Below, piece after piece: positions 1 to 7,802 of a stretch of DNA of 64,000 bases. The notes beneath the pieces are model-generated. The model was given only the letters and a program-made list of their open reading frames with translations. It was not told the origin of the DNA and ran no database searches. The position numbers and the translations under genes were made by a program. Position 1 is the stretch's first letter. The number at the start of each line of letters is the position of its first letter. This stretch comes from Oscillospiraceae bacterium (GTDB lineage: Bacteria; Bacillota; Clostridia; Oscillospirales; Ruminococcaceae), in assembly GCA_025758045.1 (NCBI GenBank), contig CP107208.1, forward strand, positions 806,001-870,000. Reading direction: 5' to 3'.

Positions 1-1085
1 GAGCGGATGGCCTTGTCGTTCATGATATGGGCACCCTGGATGTTCTCGCCCAGGGTCTTGCCGGTAACGGTAGGAACATCCAGGTCCAGCAGGTCAGCCT
101 TAGCCAGCTCGGCCTGCACCGCCGGGATGCCGCCTGCTTCGTACAGGTCGGGCATATGGGTGGGGCCCGCCGGGGCCAGGTGGCACAGGTTGGGTGTTTT
201 GGCGCTGATCTCATTGAAGAGGTTCAGGTCGATGGGGCAGCCTGCCTCCTGGGCAATAGCCAGCAGGTGCAGCACCGTGTTGGTGGAGCAGCCCAGCGCC
301 ATATCGCAGGTCAGGGCGTTGCGGATGGAACGCTCGTTGATGATCTGGCGGGCAGTGACGCCGCGCTTGACCAGATTCATGATGGCCATACCGGCGTGCT
401 TTGCCAGCTGCAGACGCTTGGAGTAAACCGCCGGGATGGTGCCGTTGCCGGGCAGTGCAATGCCGATGGCCTCACACAGGCAGTTCATGCTGTTGGCCGT
501 GTACATGCCGGAGCAGGAGCCGCAGCCGGGGCAGCAGTTGCAGGTGCAGTCCTCCAGCTGCTCATCGTTGATAAGCCCGGCCTTGTAGGCACCGACAGCT
601 TCGAACATTTTGGACAGGCTGACTTCCTCACCGCCGTAACGGCCGGCCAGCATGGGTCCGCCGGAGCAGACGATGGCGGGCACATCCATACGCACTGCCG
701 CCATGACCATGCCGGGCACAATTTTATCGCAGTTGGGCACCAGCACCAGGCCGTCCAGCTGGTGGGCCATGTACATGGTCTCGACGCTGTCGCAGATCAG
801 TTCACGGCTGGCCAGGGAATATTTCATGCCCACATGACCCATAGCGATGCCGTCGCAGACACCGATGGCAGGAATCAGAATGGGGGTGCCGCCTGCCATG
901 CGCACGCCGTCCTTGACGGCCTGGGCCAGCTTGTCCAGGTTCATGTGGCCGGGCACGATCTCGCTGTAGGCGGAAACCACGCCGATCAGCGGGCGGTCCA
1001 GTTCCTCCGGCGTGTAGCCCAAAGCATAGAACAGGCTGCGGTTCGGTGCCCGTTCGGGGCCTTTTTTGACGTTATCGCTGTTCAT
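1..1085 (-). CDS. ilvD: Dihydroxy-acid dehydratase, C-terminal part outside the window
   Basis: Dehydrates 2,3-dihydroxy-isovalerate and 2,3-dihydroxy-3-methylvalerate to the keto acids that precede valine, leucine and isoleucine. Reading the minus strand from the ATG at 1085 gives 361 residues before the window edge (the family is about 550-610). Diagnostic segments are CDKIVPGM (around residue 120) and the cysteine cluster CCPGCGSCSGMYTAN (around residue 195), which supplies Fe-S cluster ligands in IlvD/Edd enzymes. A GGAGAG ribosome site lies just upstream of the ATG. It is the last visible gene of the ilvB-ilvN-ilvC-ilvD series, 62 bp after ilvC. The C-terminal active-site half is not visible. 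Edd is the alternative, but the ilv context decides. Confidence 0.95.
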   Translation of the reverse strand, partial: MNSDNVKKGPERAPNRSLFYALGYTPEELDRPLIGVVSAYSEIVPGHMNLDKLAQAVKDGVRMAGGTPILIPAIGVCDGIAMGHVGMKYSLASRELICDSVETMYMAHQLDGLVLVPNCDKIVPGMVMAAVRMDVPAIVCSGGPMLAGRYGGEEVSLSKMFEAVGAYKAGLINDEQLEDCTCNCCPGCGSCSGMYTANSMNCLCEAIGIALPGNGTIPAVYSKRLQLAKHAGMAIMNLVKRGVTARQIINERSIRNALTCDMALGCSTNTVLHLLAIAQEAGCPIDLNLFNEISAKTPNLCHLAPAGPTHMPDLYEAGGIPAVQAELAKADLLDLDVPTVTGKTLGENIQGAHIMNDKAIR

Positions 1086-1109
1086 TTTTTCTCTCCGTTT
1101 ATCCAAAAG

Positions 1110-1132
1110 GCCTTCCCCGCAGGGGGGAAGGC
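1110..1132 (-). terminator. Intercistronic GC hairpin between ilvC and ilvD
   Basis: A nearly perfect hairpin (GCCTTCCCC against GGGGAAGGC) lies between the ilvC stop and the ilvD start, followed on the minus strand by CTTTTGG. The T tract is short and ilvD is downstream, so it may be a partial terminator or an RNA processing or stability element that sets the ilvC:ilvD ratio. Function is inferred from structure only. Confidence 0.4.
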
Positions 1133-1147
1133 GTTGTTTTGTTAAAA

Positions 1148-2167
1148 TTACTTCTTCAGCCAGCTCATCATCTTACGCAGCTCGGCGCCGACCTTCTCGA
1201 TGGGGTGCTCGGCAGCCATGCGGCGCTGTGCCAGGAAGTGGGTCTTGCGGCCGCCCTTGGGGCTCATCTCGGTCAGGAACTCGGATGCGAAGGTGCCGTC
1301 CTGGATCTCCTTCAGGACCTGCTTCATCTCCTTGCGGGTATCCTCGGTGATCAGGCGCTTGCCGGTGCGGTAGTCGCCGTACTCAGCAGTGTTGGAGATA
1401 GAGTAGCGCATCTTGGAGAAGCCGCCCTCGTTGATCAGGTCAACGATCAGCTTCATCTCGTGGCAGGTCTCGAAGTAAGCCATCTCGGGGGCGTAACCAG
1501 CCTCGACCAGGGTGTCGAAGCCAGCCTGGATCAGCTCGCAGACGCCGCCGCAGAGGACAGCCTGCTCGCCGAACAGGTCGGTCTCGGTCTCCTCCTTGAA
1601 GGTGGTCTCCAGGATGCCTGCACGGCCGGCGCCGATGCCGGAAGCGTAGGCCAGGGCGATCTCCTTAGCCTTGCCGGTGTAGTCCTGCTCGACGCAGATC
1701 AGAGAGGGGCAACCCTCGCCCTCGGTGTACAAGCGGCGGACGATGTGGCCGGGGCCCTTGGGGGCGATCATGATGACGTCAACGTTCTTCGGCGGGGTGA
1801 TGGTCTTGAAGTGGATGTTGAAGCCGTGAGCGAAGGCCAGGGCCTTGCCCTCGGTCATGTAGGGGGCGACCTGGCTGTTGTAGATGTCAGCGCACAGCTC
1901 GTCGGGAACCAGCATCATAACAACGTCGCCAGCCTTGGCAGCCTCTTCGACTTCCATGACCTTGAAGTTCTCGTGGGTGGCGGCGAACTCAGAGGCTTTC
2001 TCCCAGTGGGCAGAGCCTTTGCGCAGACCGACGACGACGTTGACGCCGCTCTCGGCCAGGTTTTCGGAGTGGGCGTGGCCCTGGGAACCAAAACCGATGA
2101 CAGCAACCGTCTTGCCGTCGAGAACGCCGAGGTTGCAGTCGGAATCATAATACTTGTTGATAGCCAT
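1148..2167 (-). CDS. ilvC: Ketol-acid reductoisomerase (class I, NADPH type)
   Basis: Second step of branched-chain amino-acid synthesis: isomerises and reduces acetolactate or acetohydroxybutyrate. The 339-residue length is typical of the short class I enzyme. The N-terminal Rossmann motif GFGSQGHAHSENL (about residue 26) is followed by VGLRKGS, whose Arg and Ser are the usual NADPH-phosphate contacts. KGPGHIVRRLY and the Glu-rich helical C-terminal domain (ETETDLFGEQAVLCGG) carry the Mg2+ site. The ATG at 2167 has AAGGAGA 9-10 bases upstream. It sits between ilvN (136 bp upstream) and ilvD on the same strand. Confidence 0.98.
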   Translation of the reverse strand: MAINKYYDSDCNLGVLDGKTVAVIGFGSQGHAHSENLAESGVNVVVGLRKGSAHWEKASEFAATHENFKVMEVEEAAKAGDVVMMLVPDELCADIYNSQVAPYMTEGKALAFAHGFNIHFKTITPPKNVDVIMIAPKGPGHIVRRLYTEGEGCPSLICVEQDYTGKAKEIALAYASGIGAGRAGILETTFKEETETDLFGEQAVLCGGVCELIQAGFDTLVEAGYAPEMAYFETCHEMKLIVDLINEGGFSKMRYSISNTAEYGDYRTGKRLITEDTRKEMKQVLKEIQDGTFASEFLTEMSPKGGRKTHFLAQRRMAAEHPIEKVGAELRKMMSWLKK

Positions 2168-2245
2168 GGTGGGTGTCTCCTTTTTAATGTTGAATTTTTT
2201 TATTTTTAATTTTTAACGAAAAACAAATTGTGTGGATACCGTTTT

Positions 2246-2275
2246 GTAGGGGCGGATACAAGCATCGACCCCTAC
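2246..2275. repeat. Short GTAGGGGC palindromic intergenic repeat
   Basis: A short imperfect palindrome beginning GTAGGGGCGGAT and ending ATCGACCCCTAC lies in the ilvN-ilvC gap. The same ends recur at 6244-6296, 54872-54945, 55000-55025 and 56610-56682 of this window, so it is one member of a dispersed family. The gap also holds AT-rich runs but no other recognisable site. Confidence 0.6.
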
Positions 2276-2303
2276 GGATTGGTGGAAGATTTCAACCTTT
2301 TTG

Positions 2304-2888
2304 CTATTTCTGCGGGCAATGGGTGCCCGGCAGGGGCAACTGCGCATCCCGCACTTCCTGTGCGGGCTTTTGCATGTGCTGGTGTTTGCCGCCGCGCTCC
2401 AGCGCGGTTACGCCGGTACGGCAGAGCTCCAAGATCTCGTAGCCATTGAACATGGTCAGGAACGCGTCGATCTTATCGGGCTTGCCGGTCAGCTCAAAGA
2501 CCATGCTGTCCGGCGACAGATCGATGATCTTGGCCTTGTAGATGCTGGAAATTTCCCGCAGCTCGGCGCGGCTGTGGTTGTCGCAAGCCACCTTTAAAAG
2601 CAACAGCTCGCGCTGCAGGCTCTTTTCGGGGTCCAGCTCAAAGACCTGGCGGGTGACTTCCAGCCGCTCGGTCTGCAAGATCAGCTGGCTGAGGGCCTGC
2701 TCGCTGCCGCGCAGCGTGACCGTGATACGGCTGATGGAGGGGTCGTTGGTGGCCGAGACCGTCAGGCTGTCGATGTTGAAGCCGCGGCGGCAGAACAGGC
2801 TGGCCACGCGGGCCAGAACACCGTTGCTGTTATCCACCAGCAGGCTGATGACCCGGCGCTGGTTATTGGGGTTTTGTGTCTGTTCCAT
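2304..2888 (-). CDS. ilvN: Acetolactate synthase, small regulatory subunit
   Basis: Regulatory ACT-domain partner of IlvB, conferring valine feedback control in this family. The N-terminal ACT domain reads ISLLVDNSNGVLARVASLF then RRGFNIDSLTV, followed by the ALS_ss_C domain. I place the start at the ATG at 2888, not the in-frame GTG at 2897, because AGGTGA lies 5-6 bases ahead of the ATG. It starts 10 bp after the ilvB stop, so translation is probably coupled. At 194 residues it is longer than common IlvN proteins (about 160-175). The last roughly 25 residues (rich in Gln, His, Pro) look non-conserved and abut a repeat, so the tail may be an acquired extension. Confidence 0.95.
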   Translation of the reverse strand: MEQTQNPNNQRRVISLLVDNSNGVLARVASLFCRRGFNIDSLTVSATNDPSISRITVTLRGSEQALSQLILQTERLEVTRQVFELDPEKSLQRELLLLKVACDNHSRAELREISSIYKAKIIDLSPDSMVFELTGKPDKIDAFLTMFNGYEILELCRTGVTALERGGKHQHMQKPAQEVRDAQLPLPGTHCPQK

Positions 2889-2898
2889 GCAGCTCACC

Positions 2899-4563
2899 TC
2901 ATTCCATGATGATGTCTTCGATCGTGCCGCCGCCGGGGATCATGGGCAGCACTTTTTCGTCCTTGCCGATGCGGCAGTCGATCCAGCTGGGGCCTTGCTG
3001 CTTCATGGCATCGGTGAAAGCGGCCTTGAACTCCGCCGGAGTAGTGGCACGGTAGCCCTTGGCACCAAAGGCCTCGGCCAGCTTGACGAAATCGGTCTTG
3101 CGGTGGGGGTCGGTGTCGGAGTAGCGCTTCTCGTAGAAGGTCGTCTGCCACTGGCGGACCATGCCCAACACCTGGTTGTTGAAGATGACCGTGATGATGG
3201 GCAGGTCGTAGCTGACAGCGGTGCAGCCTTCGTTGAGGTTCATGTGGAAGGAGCCGTCGCCGGTGAGCATGACCACACGGGCATCGCGGCCCAGGGCCAT
3301 TTGCGCGCCGATGGCCGCGCCGTAGCCGAAGCCCATCGTGCCCAGGCCGCCGCTGGTGAGGAATCCGCGGGATTTGGTGTGGTGCAGATATTGCGCAGCC
3401 CACATCTGATGCTGGCCGACGTCGGTAACATAAACAGCTTCAGGCCCGGCCTGTTCGCAGATCTCGTTGATGATCTGATGGGGTTTCAATTCGGTGTCAC
3501 TATCCACAGGTTTGTAGTCCATGGCCTGCCAGACGTGGATCTGATCCATCCAATCGGCGTGCTTGGCCTCTTTAACGTGGGGCAGGATGGCCTGCAAAAC
3601 GTAGCTGGCGTCGCCGGTCAGGCTCAGGTCGATGTCCACGTTCTTGCCCAGCTCGCTGGGGTCGATGTCGATCTGGATGATCTTGGCACGTTTGGCGAAG
3701 GCGTCAGGGTTCAGGGCCACGCGGTCGCTGAAGCGGGTGCCCACGGCGATGACCAGGTCGGCCTCGTCGATGGCCTTGTTGGCAGTGTAGCAGCCGTGCA
3801 TGCCCAGCAGGCCGAGGTTATGCTCTTCGCCGTAGCTCAGCACACCGGCAGCCATCAGGGTGTAGGTAGCGGGGATGTCGGCCTTGGTCAGCAGGTCGCG
3901 CAGGGGCTGGCAGCCCACCGCACTGCGCACACCGCCGCCGAAGTAGACGATGGGGCGCTTGGCCTCGTTGATCATGGCGGCGGCTTTCTGCACGTCCTCC
4001 TCATTATAAGAGGTAACGGTGCGGATCAGCTCCGGCTCTTTGGGGGTGAACTCGCAGACCGCGGCGGTGACGTCCTTGGGGATGTCCACCAGTACCGGGC
4101 CTTTGCGGCCGGATTGGGCAATGCGGAAAGCCGCACGCATCGTGTCGGCCAGATCCTCGACCCGGCGCACGGTGTAGTTATGTTTGGTGATGGGCATCGT
4201 GATGCCCTCGATGTAGGCTTCCTGGAAGGAGTCCTTGCCCAGCAGGGTGGTGGCCACGTTGCCGGTGAAGGCGACCATGGGCACGCTGTCCATGTAGGCG
4301 GTGGCGATGCCGGTGACCAGGTTGGTGGCACCGGGGCCGCTGGTGGCCAGCACCACGCCGGTGCGGCCCGTGGCGCGGGCGTAACCGTCGGCCGCATGGG
4401 AAGCGCCCTGCTCGTGGGCGGTCAGCACGTGGCGGATTCGGTCAGAATTTTTGTACAGCTCATCGTAAAGATTCAGAACCGCGCCGCCGGGGTAGCCGAA
4501 CAGGGTATCCACGCCCTGCTCGACCAGGACCTCGACGAAGATCTGTGAACCGGTCAATTTCAT
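2899..4563 (-). CDS. ilvB: Acetolactate synthase, large catalytic subunit
   Basis: Thiamine diphosphate enzyme that condenses two pyruvates, or pyruvate and 2-ketobutyrate, as the first common step of branched-chain amino-acid synthesis. 554 residues from the ATG at 4563, which has GGAAGGAG upstream. A longer reading frame would start inside the T-box leader and is rejected. Visible motifs: the catalytic Glu in LTAHEQGASHAADGYARATG (about residue 50), GPGATNLVTGIATA, and the ThDP/Mg2+ motif GDGSFHMNLNE (about residue 430) ending in IFNNQ. First gene of the ilvB-ilvN-ilvC-ilvD series, controlled by the upstream leader. Confidence 0.98.
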   Translation of the reverse strand: MKLTGSQIFVEVLVEQGVDTLFGYPGGAVLNLYDELYKNSDRIRHVLTAHEQGASHAADGYARATGRTGVVLATSGPGATNLVTGIATAYMDSVPMVAFTGNVATTLLGKDSFQEAYIEGITMPITKHNYTVRRVEDLADTMRAAFRIAQSGRKGPVLVDIPKDVTAAVCEFTPKEPELIRTVTSYNEEDVQKAAAMINEAKRPIVYFGGGVRSAVGCQPLRDLLTKADIPATYTLMAAGVLSYGEEHNLGLLGMHGCYTANKAIDEADLVIAVGTRFSDRVALNPDAFAKRAKIIQIDIDPSELGKNVDIDLSLTGDASYVLQAILPHVKEAKHADWMDQIHVWQAMDYKPVDSDTELKPHQIINEICEQAGPEAVYVTDVGQHQMWAAQYLHHTKSRGFLTSGGLGTMGFGYGAAIGAQMALGRDARVVMLTGDGSFHMNLNEGCTAVSYDLPIITVIFNNQVLGMVRQWQTTFYEKRYSDTDPHRKTDFVKLAEAFGAKGYRATTPAEFKAAFTDAMKQQGPSWIDCRIGKDEKVLPMIPGGGTIEDIIME

Positions 4564-4619
4564 CGTGTTTGCTCCTTCCTGAACTTGCCCGCCTCTAAGG
4601 CAAAAAAGTCTTGCGGGTA

Positions 4620-4896
4620 TAAAAAACAGCCTTTGCCTCTTTCGTTCAAAGAGACAAAGGCTGTGAATCAGCTCTCTGCGGTACCACTCTTTTTGGAGCG
4701 CCTGCTCCCACCTCATGGGCTTCCAACAAAGCCCGGCACTGTAACGGGTGCGCCCGTATCCCCCTAATAGGTTTCGTTCGGGTGATCTGCTCCGGGATCA
4801 GTTCGCAGCTCGTTTCTCCTTCTGCCTTGCACCGACCGGCAGTTCTCTGCAGGGAACGTGACTGTTACTAACTTCCCATCCAAGCATTTAGATTTG
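4620..4896 (-). ncRNA. T-box riboswitch leader of the ilv operon
   Basis: On the minus strand the leader carries the T-box core AGAGTGGTACCGCAGAG (4674-4690). After it comes a rho-independent terminator whose arms (4627-4642 and 4648-4663) pair perfectly and run into six T. The 5' part has Stem I features: AGTAA of the S-turn, a distal GGTGCAAGG segment, and GCGAACTGATCCCGG, where GAA precedes the expected specifier. Read that way the specifier is CUG, a leucine codon, just before the closing UCCC helix; AUC (Ile) three bases later is the alternative. T-boxes bind uncharged tRNA and then prevent termination, so ilvBNCD should rise on amino-acid starvation. Confidence 0.93.
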
Positions 4897-4902
4897 TGTT
4901 AA

Positions 4903-4931
4903 ACTATACCGCAATTTTTCAGGGTTGTCAA
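4903..4931 (-). promoter_or_regulatory. ilv operon promoter
   Basis: Consensus -35 TTGACA (4926-4931 on the minus strand) is separated by exactly 17 bp from -10 TATAGT (4903-4908). Transcription would begin near 4896, directly at the 5' end of the T-box leader. Confidence 0.85.
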
Positions 4932-4948
4932 GTTTTTTTGTGGAAATC

Positions 4949-4977
4949 TTGCAACTTTTTGCGGCGGCGTTTATACT
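4949..4977 (+). promoter_or_regulatory. Promoter of the DUF815 ATPase gene
   Basis: TTGCAA (4949-4954), a 17-bp spacer and TATACT (4972-4977), with the ATG about 40 bp downstream. It is divergent from the ilv promoter; the two -35 boxes are only 17 bp apart, so the polymerase sites probably interfere with each other. Confidence 0.75.
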
Positions 4978-5017
4978 GAGTGTGTAAGTCTCTTTGGGAA
5001 AGGATGATAAAGCGTTT

Positions 5018-6193
5018 ATGCAACGTAAAGATTGGGCCGCCCGTGTGGACGGGCTGGTCGTGTTTCGCGGCCTGCTGCAAAGCGAACCGCTAGCCTCTCT
5101 GCGCGCGGCTCTGGCGGCAGATGCTGCCGGGCTGACCGGCGCGGTGGCCGCCTTTGAAAGCGCCCTGTTTACCCAGGGCACCAACTGGACCGAAGTCCTG
5201 CTGGACGCCGTGCTGGAGGACGAGAATCTCTGCCTGCGCACGGCTGCCGGCGGGGATGCCGGGCCGGTGCTGGAAAAGGCACTGGAAAACGAACTGGAAT
5301 TTTTGCAGCAGCTTGGCACTGCTGGGCTGGATGACCTTTGCCCCGAAGCCCCGGCCTTTCTGCCGCGGTGGGAGGTAAGCCATGACGCCAACTATGCAGC
5401 CGCCTACCAGGCGCGCCGCGCGGCCGTGGGCCAGAAGGGCTACGGCATGTTTGCCCGCCACCATGTGTTTACAATCGAGGATGGCCGCCTTGTGCCGGTG
5501 CGCTACCCCGATCCCCAGCGCCTGAGCGAACTGCCCGGCTACGAGCGGGAGCGGGAAAAGGTCATTGCCAACACCCGCGCCCTGCTGGAGAGCAAGCCCA
5601 CCAACAATGTGCTGCTGTATGGCGACGCCGGTACGGGCAAATCCAGCACGGTCAAGGCCATTGCCAACGAGTTTGCGCCTGACGGCCTGCGGCTGATCGA
5701 GGTGAAGAAGAACCAGCTGTACCAGATCCCCGCCCTGATGGACGAGCTGGCGAAGAATCCGCTGAAGTTCATTTTGTTCATCGACGACCTGAGCTTCTCG
5801 GCCAACGACGACAACTTTGCCGCGCTGAAAGCCATTCTGGAGGGCAGCGTGGGCGGCCGCAGCCACAACGTGGCCGTGTACGCCACCAGCAACCGCCGCC
5901 ATCTGGTCAAGGAAAGCATGAGCGACCGCAGTGGCGACGACCTGCATGCCGCCGATACCCGTCAGGAGCTGATGAGCCTGGCGGCGCGGTTCGGCCTGAC
6001 GGTGACCTTCCAGCAGCCGGATAAAGACCGCTACGACACCATTTTGCTGGAGCTGGCCAAGCAGTACGGCGTGCAGATGCCCAGCGACCAGCTGTTCATC
6101 AAAGGCCAGGCTTTTGCCCTGCGCGCCGGCGGCCGCAGCCCCCGCGTAGCCAAGCAGTTTGTGGAACTGCTGGCAGCGGGTGTGAAGGTGTAA
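5018..6193 (+). CDS. AAA+ ATPase of the DUF815 family
   Basis: Predicted cytoplasmic ATPase of unknown role. An N-terminal helical region of about 180 residues precedes an AAA core with Walker A LLYGDAGTGKSSTVKAI (about residue 195), Walker B FILFIDDLSF and a sensor-like VYATSNRRHLVKE. These features, and the C-terminal RSPRVAKQFVELL segment, match PF05673. I start at the ATG at 5018 (391 residues). The frame is open to a TTG at 4994, but that has no ribosome site, while AAAGGA lies about 13 bases before the ATG. Transcribed alone from the promoter at 4949 and closed by a terminator at 6200. The family's function is not established. Confidence 0.9.
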   Translation: MQRKDWAARVDGLVVFRGLLQSEPLASLRAALAADAAGLTGAVAAFESALFTQGTNWTEVLLDAVLEDENLCLRTAAGGDAGPVLEKALENELEFLQQLGTAGLDDLCPEAPAFLPRWEVSHDANYAAAYQARRAAVGQKGYGMFARHHVFTIEDGRLVPVRYPDPQRLSELPGYEREREKVIANTRALLESKPTNNVLLYGDAGTGKSSTVKAIANEFAPDGLRLIEVKKNQLYQIPALMDELAKNPLKFILFIDDLSFSANDDNFAALKAILEGSVGGRSHNVAVYATSNRRHLVKESMSDRSGDDLHAADTRQELMSLAARFGLTVTFQQPDKDRYDTILLELAKQYGVQMPSDQLFIKGQAFALRAGGRSPRVAKQFVELLAAGVKV

Positions 6194-6199
6194 TGATGT

Positions 6200-6226
6200 G
6201 CCCCCTTGCAGAGGGGGCCTTTTTAT
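6200..6226 (+). terminator. Terminator of the DUF815 gene
   Basis: CCCCCT and AGGGGG arms around a short loop, followed by CTTTTTATTTTA, 7 bp after the stop codon. A standard rho-independent structure. Confidence 0.8.
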
Positions 6227-6243
6227 TTTATAACGCGATTTCT

Positions 6244-6296
6244 GTAGGAGCGGATGCTTGCATCCGCCCGTGGGTCGATGCAAGCATCGACCCCTA
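6244..6296. repeat. GTAGGAGC...CCCCTAC palindromic repeat
   Basis: Two nested palindromes, GCGGATGCTTGCATCCGC and CGATGCAAGCATCG, sit between GTAGGAG and CCCCTAC ends in the gap between the convergent DUF815 and ilvA genes. It is the clearest member of the family also seen at 2246, 54872 and 56610. Confidence 0.7.
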
Positions 6297-6312
6297 CATA
6301 TTTACCTGCACA

Positions 6313-7518
6313 TCACGCTCTCTCCGTCACCAGCTTAAATCCCGCTTCGGTGAGCTTTTGCTTGATCTGCTCGATCTGGGCGGCATCGCGGGTCTCCAGC
6401 CCCAGCTTGAGGAAGCAGCTGGTGATGGCCATGTTGGCATCGCTTCGGTCGTGGTGGACGCTGACCACATTGGCGCCGCAGGCCGAGACAATGTCGCTGA
6501 CCAGGCTCAGCTGGCCGGGCTTGTCCTCCAGGGCGATCATCAGGTTGGTCTTGCGGCCACTCATGACCATACCGCGGGTGATAACGCGGGACAGGATGTT
6601 CACATCGATGTTGCCGCCGGAGATCAGGCAGACGGTCTTTTTGCCTGCCAGCGGCAGCTTGTTGAACAGTGCGGCCGCCACCGGCGTGGCACCGGCCCCC
6701 TCGGCCACCAGCTTCTGGTTCTCCATCAGCGCCAGGATGGCCGCGGCGATCTCGTCCTCGCTGACCGTGACCACGTCATCCACGTACTGGCTGACCATCT
6801 CATAGGTGGTCTCGCCGGGCGTCTTGACCGCGATGCCGTCGGCGAAGGTGTCTACGTGGTCCAGCGTCTCGTACTTGTGGTCGTGGAAGGCGTGCTCCAT
6901 GCTGGGGGCACCGGCAGCCTGCACACCGTAGACCTTGACCTCGGGGCGCAGGCTCTTGATGGCGAAAGCCACGCCGGAGATCAGGCCGCCGCCGCCGATG
7001 GGCACGATGACCGCATCCACATCGGGCAGCTGGTCCAGGATCTCCAGGCCGATGGTGCCCTGGCCCGCGATGACCAGCTCGTCATCGTAGGGGTGGATGA
7101 AGGTCATGCCAGTCTCCTGCTGGAGCTCGACGGCGCGGTCGTGGGCGTCGTCGTAGGTACCCTTGACCAGCTCTACCTCCGCGCCCAGGCGCTTGGTGCT
7201 TTCCACTTTCATAATAGGGGCACCGTCGGGCATGCAGACCACACTTTTAATGCCCATGCTGGTGGCGGCCAGCGCCACGCCCTGGGCATGGTTGCCGGCC
7301 GAGCAGGCGATCACGCCCTTGGCGCGTTCTTCCTCGCTCAGCTGGCTGATTTTATAGTAGGCACCGCGGACCTTGAAGCTGCCGGTCACCTGCAGGTTTT
7401 CGGTCTTCAAGTAGAGATCTGTGCCGGGGCAAAGCCGGGGCGCGGCGATCAGGTCGGTCTTGCGGGCGACTTTTTTCAGTACGAATTTGGCGTGGTAGAT
7501 CTTGTCCAGTGTCAGCAT
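6313..7518 (-). CDS. ilvA: Threonine ammonia-lyase
   Basis: PLP enzyme that deaminates threonine to 2-ketobutyrate, the isoleucine-specific input to the IlvBN reaction encoded nearby. 401 residues: a fold-type II catalytic domain with the PLP lysine in TGSFKVRGAYYK (Lys49), the phosphate-binding loop IGGGGLISG, and one C-terminal ACT domain (from about residue 325, LMIALEDKPGQLSLV). The single ACT domain and short length match the Firmicutes/Corynebacterium form rather than the 514-residue E. coli biosynthetic enzyme. ATG at 7518 with GGGGGAG upstream. It has its own promoter at 7611 and no T-box leader. A catabolic role cannot be excluded, but the ilv neighbourhood favours isoleucine synthesis. 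Confidence 0.93.
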   Translation of the reverse strand: MLTLDKIYHAKFVLKKVARKTDLIAAPRLCPGTDLYLKTENLQVTGSFKVRGAYYKISQLSEEERAKGVIACSAGNHAQGVALAATSMGIKSVVCMPDGAPIMKVESTKRLGAEVELVKGTYDDAHDRAVELQQETGMTFIHPYDDELVIAGQGTIGLEILDQLPDVDAVIVPIGGGGLISGVAFAIKSLRPEVKVYGVQAAGAPSMEHAFHDHKYETLDHVDTFADGIAVKTPGETTYEMVSQYVDDVVTVSEDEIAAAILALMENQKLVAEGAGATPVAAALFNKLPLAGKKTVCLISGGNIDVNILSRVITRGMVMSGRKTNLMIALEDKPGQLSLVSDIVSACGANVVSVHHDRSDANMAITSCFLKLGLETRDAAQIEQIKQKLTEAGFKLVTERA

Positions 7519-7610
7519 TGGGCTGCTCCCCCTTGAAATTGCAATAGTTCAGCCCGACCCTGCGTACAGGATCGGGCATCGGCTGCACCGTTGCAGCTGT
7601 GATATACTTG

Positions 7611-7639
7611 ATTATAGTTGAGTTTTACTAATTTGTAAA
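7611..7639 (-). promoter_or_regulatory. ilvA promoter
   Basis: TTTACA (7634-7639), a 17-bp spacer and a perfect TATAAT (7611-7616) on the minus strand. The roughly 85-base leader holds a GCCCGA/TCGGGC hairpin (7552-7577) without a T tract. I see no T-box sequence there. Confidence 0.8.
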
Positions 7640-7802
7640 GTGAATAATTTTCATGTTTAAATGTTATTGGCACCGTTCACAAGAATCTTTTCGCATCTTT
7701 GTGGAATATTGCTAATTTTCCAGCCTTGACAAACGCGCTATAATAAAAAAAAGGAAATAAGGCAAAAAACATCCGCTTTGGCGGTAAGGAGGATTCACTT
7801 TT

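Noticed and set aside
1139..2209. 356-codon frame opposite ilvC
   Set aside because: Shadow of ilvC; no ribosome site and no recognisable domain, while ilvC motifs are complete on the minus strand.
4564..4716. N-terminal extension of ilvB
   Set aside because: It translates the T-box terminator region; the ATG at 4563 has a proper ribosome site and starts the conserved protein.
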